From positions 1-64,000 of the forward strand of contig WNNJ02000771.1 in assembly GCA_012934845.2 (NCBI GenBank): DNA of 64,000 bases. The letters are read 5' to 3'. The position numbers and the translations under genes are program-made. How positions within the stretch are numbered: position 1 is the stretch's first letter; every line of letters begins with the position of its first letter. Of this stretch, positions 60,560-64,000 are shown one piece after another. Source of the stretch: Pomphorhynchus laevis. Its lineage: Eukaryota; Acanthocephala; Palaeacanthocephala; Echinorhynchida; Pomphorhynchidae. The notes below the pieces were generated by a model that saw only the letters and a list, made by a program, of their open reading frames with translations, did not search any database and had not been told where the DNA came from.

Positions 60560-61804
60560 ATGGGTTTAAAAGAGAGAGAGGATTGTGTCATTAAGAAGGC
60601 AGACAAAGGATGTTGTCCAGTTGTTTGGGCGACGTCAGACTATGTTTCCGAAGGATTGCGACAATTGTCTTCAGACTCGTATGTACAGGTGAATGCGGAT
60701 GCTCTTAGTAAGTCTATTCATGCCCTCAGAGATCATTTGACGAAGCATATTTCCCTGAGAAACTTGGAACCAGAACAACTTCAAATATTGACACCATCGA
60801 ATATGAACTTTGGCACATTCTATATGCTGCCAAAAGTACACAAACCAGAAAGACCTTTTGTTGGTCGACCGATTGTGAGATGTAAAAACACGGTAATGGA
60901 AAACTTATCTAAATCTATACACAAATTACTTATACCACTTGCTAAAAATGTTCAAACTTATATAAGTAGCTCATTGCAATTCATTCGAAAATTAAAAAAT
61001 CTTAATATAGCAACGAACGACAAGCTAACAATAGTTACAGCTGATATTACTTCACTCTACACAAACATTCCTCATCGAGAAGGAATCGATGCAGTAACAA
61101 GTTTTATGAATTATAGCCAATGGCCCAAAACGAAATGCACATTTGTAGAGGAATCAATTGATCTTATTCTCGATCACAACATATTTCGATTCAACGACAC
61201 ATACTACAAACAAGTAAAAGGAACAGCCATGGGAACACCCATGGCACCTGCCTTTGCTATTCTTTACGTGTCCATGATAGAAAATGCTGTGATAATGAAG
61301 TACGAGATGGATATTCTGCTCTACGTAAGGTACATTGATGATATTTTCATAATCTGGAAAGGAACGAGTGATAAGTTGAATCTATTTAAAACCGAATTTA
61401 ACAATGGCCCGCTTCATTTCAATTTCGAAATGGGTGATGAATTGCCATTTCTAGATATAATAGTTTCAACAGATGGTAACAACATCAAGCACAAATTCTA
61501 CAAAAAACCCACTTCAAAAAATGATTTATTACTTCATGCAGGGTCTTGTCATCCTTCATCCGTAAAAAGGTCAATGATTTATTCGGAAGCTTTGCGACGG
61601 AGAAGGGCATGCATGGATGTGAGTGATATGGAAAATGCACTTGCAGATTTTAGAAATATTTTACTGAATAGAGAATATACCTATAGACAGATGTACCAAC
61701 ACATACAGAAGGTACGAAAGATGGATCACACAACGTCGATAGAAAAGAGTGATAGTAAGTTTATGCGAGATAAGCGTCTGTTGGATCTAACATATCACCC
61801 ATGA
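60560..61804 (+). CDS. PLE reverse transcriptase (414 codons)
   Basis: RT of a GIY-YIG PLE. CVIKKADKGCCPVVW (pre-RT block), FGTFYMLPKVHKPERPFVGR (x-x-LPKVHK), TADITSLYTNIPHREGIDA (palm A), YKQVKGTAMGTPMAPAFAIL, LYVRYIDDIFIIWKG (active site YIDD), LPFLDIIVSTDG and KFYKKPTSKNDLL are all present in order and unaltered. The GIY-YIG part follows at 61826 in the same register. The ATG chosen may be internal, because the element's N-terminus lies beyond the nested insertion. Confidence 0.85.
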   Translation: MGLKEREDCVIKKADKGCCPVVWATSDYVSEGLRQLSSDSYVQVNADALSKSIHALRDHLTKHISLRNLEPEQLQILTPSNMNFGTFYMLPKVHKPERPFVGRPIVRCKNTVMENLSKSIHKLLIPLAKNVQTYISSSLQFIRKLKNLNIATNDKLTIVTADITSLYTNIPHREGIDAVTSFMNYSQWPKTKCTFVEESIDLILDHNIFRFNDTYYKQVKGTAMGTPMAPAFAILYVSMIENAVIMKYEMDILLYVRYIDDIFIIWKGTSDKLNLFKTEFNNGPLHFNFEMGDELPFLDIIVSTDGNNIKHKFYKKPTSKNDLLLHAGSCHPSSVKRSMIYSEALRRRRACMDVSDMENALADFRNILLNREYTYRQMYQHIQKVRKMDHTTSIEKSDSKFMRDKRLLDLTYHP

Positions 61805-61825
61805 CATGCAAATCTAAGAAAAGAC

Positions 61826-62386
61826 ATGAACCAAATAATAAAAGAATCCTGTTCAAATACAGATATAAAAACTGTATTTAAGGTACCCCTAAAAGTAGGT
61901 AATTACTTTACTCGTGATAAGTCTAAAAATGCTAATGACATATCAATAAATGGGTGCATGTCGTGTAAACGTCCTAGGTGTAAGACATGTGAATCCATAT
62001 GTGACACCAATACCTATATTAGCACAACCACCAATCGCAGGTATCTTATTAAAGGAAATTTCAACTGTGCCACTAAAGATATTATATACATCGCACATTG
62101 TGGTGGTTGCAATCATCAATACGTAGGTGAATCATGCCGATCTCTTAGTGAAAGGCTAAATAACAGACGAGCAGATATCAAGGCAAATAGAAAAGAGAAT
62201 GATGCATTGGTACGGCATATCGTAGAAAATGATAACGAACACATATTGAAATATACAGTGGTAGCATCAACATTTAGAAGCACAGAAGAAAGACGCGAAG
62301 GAGAAATGCAGATGATTGGTCGCGTGATGAGTGATAATCCATTTGGATTAAACGATAAACATATTTTTAATTTAGACTTAACGTGA
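61826..62386 (+). CDS. PLE GIY-YIG endonuclease domain
   Basis: 186 codons. FKVPLKVGNYFTRDKS is the linker. A Cys cluster GCMSCKRPRCKTCESIC follows, then NCATKDIIYIAHCGGCNHQY VGES, a GIY-YIG core (IYIA ... YVGES) with RSLSERLNNRRADIKANRKE (catalytic Arg helix). Then HIVENDNEH, and the catalytic-Glu region R-R-E-G-E-x-x-M. The end is FGLNDKHIFNLDLT. The domain nicks target DNA in Penelope elements. Confidence 0.85.
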   Translation: MNQIIKESCSNTDIKTVFKVPLKVGNYFTRDKSKNANDISINGCMSCKRPRCKTCESICDTNTYISTTTNRRYLIKGNFNCATKDIIYIAHCGGCNHQYVGESCRSLSERLNNRRADIKANRKENDALVRHIVENDNEHILKYTVVASTFRSTEERREGEMQMIGRVMSDNPFGLNDKHIFNLDLT

Positions 62387-62493
62387 CTTTGGATTTATGA
62401 TGTTTTCTAATTTTGAGCACTTGTTTTAGATTGAAAAAGGCTTCGGCCGAAAACGTTAATAATTTTTTTCTGTATTCCTGGTATTTCTTTAAA

Positions 62494-62543
<50 letters not shown>
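62494..62543. repeat. TA microsatellite
   Basis: About 24 TA dinucleotides, immediately before a 160-base sequence that is repeated at 62989. Confidence 0.95.
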
Positions 62544-62544
<1 letters not shown>

Positions 62545-62546
62545 TA

Positions 62547-63146
62547 GGGTGTATGGAATTGGATATCATGAAGGAAGGATTCTGTAGCTGGTTTCCAATG
62601 CGAAAGTCACCTCGTGTGACCTAGCAACTATTCGTTACATAAATAAGAATCCATCAAAGGATCACCAGTCCCGATTCCAATCGATCTTCATGATCTCAAA
62701 CGGTAAAATCTATAATAAGCATGCCAGAGAAGCATCTCGGACAATGCAGTTTCTGGATATCATGATGGAAGGTTTCATATACTGTGTGAAATCTGGTAAT
62801 CCTGGATTCGTAGCCTAGCAGTCAAGAGCGCAAGCCAAGTACGGAGAGCGACAGCTCGAATCTCGGATAAGTCAAATTTCAAAAGGCGAAGAGTTGGTAG
62901 TCAGCCTTCTGACGAGCCCGGGGCTACCAACATGTGGCAAAAAGCGGGCGAAACGAAAACGGTTGTGGCAATGGCGCCGTTAGTAGTCAGGGTGTATGGA
63001 ATTGGATATCATGAAGGAAGGATTCTGTAGCTGGTTTCCAATGCGAAAGTCACCTCGTGTGACCTAGCAACTATTCGTTACATAAATAAGAATCCATCAA
63101 AGGATCACCAGTCCCGATTCCAATCGATCTTCATGATCTCAAACGG

Positions 63147-63149
<3 letters not shown>
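62547..63149. repeat. Direct duplication flanking a SINE
   Basis: 62547-62706 (gggtgtatggaattggatat ... g atctcaaacggtaa) recurs at 62989-63149, apparently without difference. Between them are about 100 bases and a tRNA-derived SINE. Both copies adjoin TA repeats or SINE ends. Confidence 0.85.
62800..62995 (+). repeat. tRNA-derived SINE with hammerhead-like core
   Basis: A box gtagcctagcagt (62810), B box agctcgaatctcgg (62850). Body: CTGACGA 62909-62915, then GCCCG (62916-62920) pairing with CGGGC (62945-62949), then GAAAC 62950-62954, then GTC 62986-62988. AGGG (62989-62992) can pair with CCTT (62905-62908) just before CTGACGA. This is the canonical strand order of a hammerhead. Confidence 0.6.

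Positions 63150-63226
<77 letters not shown>
63149..63226. repeat. TA microsatellite
   Basis: About 39 TA dinucleotides. It makes a spurious tyrosine-isoleucine reading frame. Confidence 0.95.
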
Positions 63227-63229
<3 letters not shown>

Positions 63230-63230
<1 letters not shown>

Positions 63231-64000
63231 ACTCGATAGAAGCGGTGGTCTTGGATCACTTAATGATTCCATTAAATATCAAGGTTTTAAAGAAAACAAG
63301 ACGCAAACTGGATTTTTATTTATTGAGCACAGGACACGCAACGTTTCGACACAAAGTCTTTATCAAGCGGTGACTAGTTTACACATTTTTGAAATATATA
63401 CACGTTTTTGATCTGGAAGAGTTCCGCATTATTCTACTTATTTTGTTCTGTCATGGCAAGTGATATTCATGTTTTGTATTTAAGCCTTGTAGATCGGTCA
63501 TTAACTGTCCAATCCAATAGGATTCTCCCCGTTTCCTTATAGTTTCATCAGGAACAGTTTCAATTATCACACTGGTAAAGTGATGATCAGGATTTTCGAT
63601 TATATGACTAACAGCTCCATCTGTTTGTCTTTTGAATTTTATCGTTCCGTCTATTATTTTGGCGAAGATGGTACGGACGGTTCGTCTCACCGATGTATTG
63701 AATATTACAATCGGTGCAAGTCATAAAATAAATCCCATGAGCTGATTTGCACGTGAAATCACCTTTTACACGGTACGATAGTCCGGTGACAGTGGATTTA
63801 ACGTATTCTGTATTTTCCATAGATTTACAACAAGCACATCTTTTATCACCGCACGCCTTTGAGCGATTTTGTACTTGGGTGTTACTTGATTTATTCCTAA
63901 GATCAGCTCGGACTAGATAGTTCGCTAAGTTTATCCCTCTCTTGAAATATGTCATTGGTGGGTTAAATCCCTCACGAATAATTGGCTCTATTTTACCGAA
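63230..64000 (-). mobile_element. Third PLE, GIY-YIG end, runs out of window
   Basis: The - strand codes TYFKRGINLANYLVRADLRN, a Cys cluster (CGDKRCACCKSM), FTCKSAHGIYFMTCTDCNIQ YIGETNR (GIY-YIG core), QTDGAVSHIIENPDHHF, and RGESYWIGQLMTDLQGLNTK (end). Two frames (63955-63608 and 63690-63451) overlap with one shift in the nuclease. The 3' side (63230-63420) has gtgtcgaaacgttgcg, a PLE end motif. It belongs to another PLE family than 60.5-62.4 kb. Confidence 0.8.

Larger units (their letters stand above)
58850..62450 (+). mobile_element. Large GIY-YIG Penelope-like element, split by a nested PLE
   Basis: An N-terminal part at 58860-59335 reads LALKRCGVQLTHIIQRYYGH and INLTTEEKKVLQLSLNFAI (the PLE N-terminal block). 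After the nested AT-rich PLE at 59336-60546 the protein resumes at 60550 with ADKGCCPVVW, RT and GIY-YIG, ending at 62386. The 3' side shows aaaggcttcggccgaaaacg (62428), the usual PLE end motif. Apart from the nested insertion it is among the best preserved elements in the window. Confidence 0.75.

Noticed and set aside
63133-63411. 92-codon frame with a long IYIY run
   Set aside because: Translation of a TA microsatellite.
1-64000. Bacterial operons, CRISPR arrays, phage genes
   Set aside because: Introns, LINEs, PLEs and AT-rich intergenic DNA make this a eukaryotic nuclear window; repeats are not spacer-like.

Overview
This is a window of animal, most likely insect, nuclear DNA. It is AT-rich, its host genes are split by introns (some only 45-49 bases long), and most of its length is transposable-element debris. 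I see no bacterial or organellar feature, no CRISPR array and no rRNA. The species cannot be named from the sequence.

Two host genes can be assembled exon by exon with matching splice phases. On the + strand a ZFPL1 (zinc finger protein-like 1, Golgi membrane protein) gene runs from 19873 to 33397 in five coding exons (221 aa). On the - strand a Cys-loop ligand-gated anion channel subunit runs from 55219 down to 38991 in eight coding exons (487 aa, all four membrane segments present). The two genes converge tail to tail with about 5.6 kb between their stops. Their introns, up to 8 kb, are filled with retroelements. A short C-terminal fragment resembling mitochondrial Lon protease (45.4 kb) and a possible orphan exon (56.7 kb) are the only other host-like coding pieces.

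Layout: 1-3.2 kb, LINE family 1 (+), entering from outside the window. 3.2-3.8 kb, tandem SINE-like repeat. 3.8-6.6 kb, rearranged CR1-like LINE pieces. 6.9-11.3 kb, LINE family 2 (-), interrupted at 8.5-8.9 kb. 11.3-16.5 kb, minisatellites and a Ty3/gypsy fossil split by Penelope-like elements (PLEs). 17.4-19.7 kb, LINE family 1 joined to an RTE-like LINE end. 19.9-33.4 kb, ZFPL1 exons with a degraded two-ORF LINE, SINEs, PLE pieces and fold-back repeats in the introns. 34-38.5 kb, PLE and LINE ends, then a long ORF of a LINE with a restriction-like nuclease end and a Cys-rich head. 39-55.2 kb, the channel gene with many copies of one PLE tail repeat in its introns. 55.2-64 kb, intergenic DNA with tandem SINE-like units, a large PLE with another PLE nested in it, microsatellites, and a third PLE at the right edge.

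The most unusual observation is that several repeat families, including the conserved tail of the commonest PLE, carry all the core pieces of a hammerhead ribozyme (GAAA, CTGATGA, a cleavage triplet, and three helices some of which covary between families). In these the strands are joined in an order that is not a circular permutation of the known hammerhead types. This was found by eye and needs a covariance-model test.
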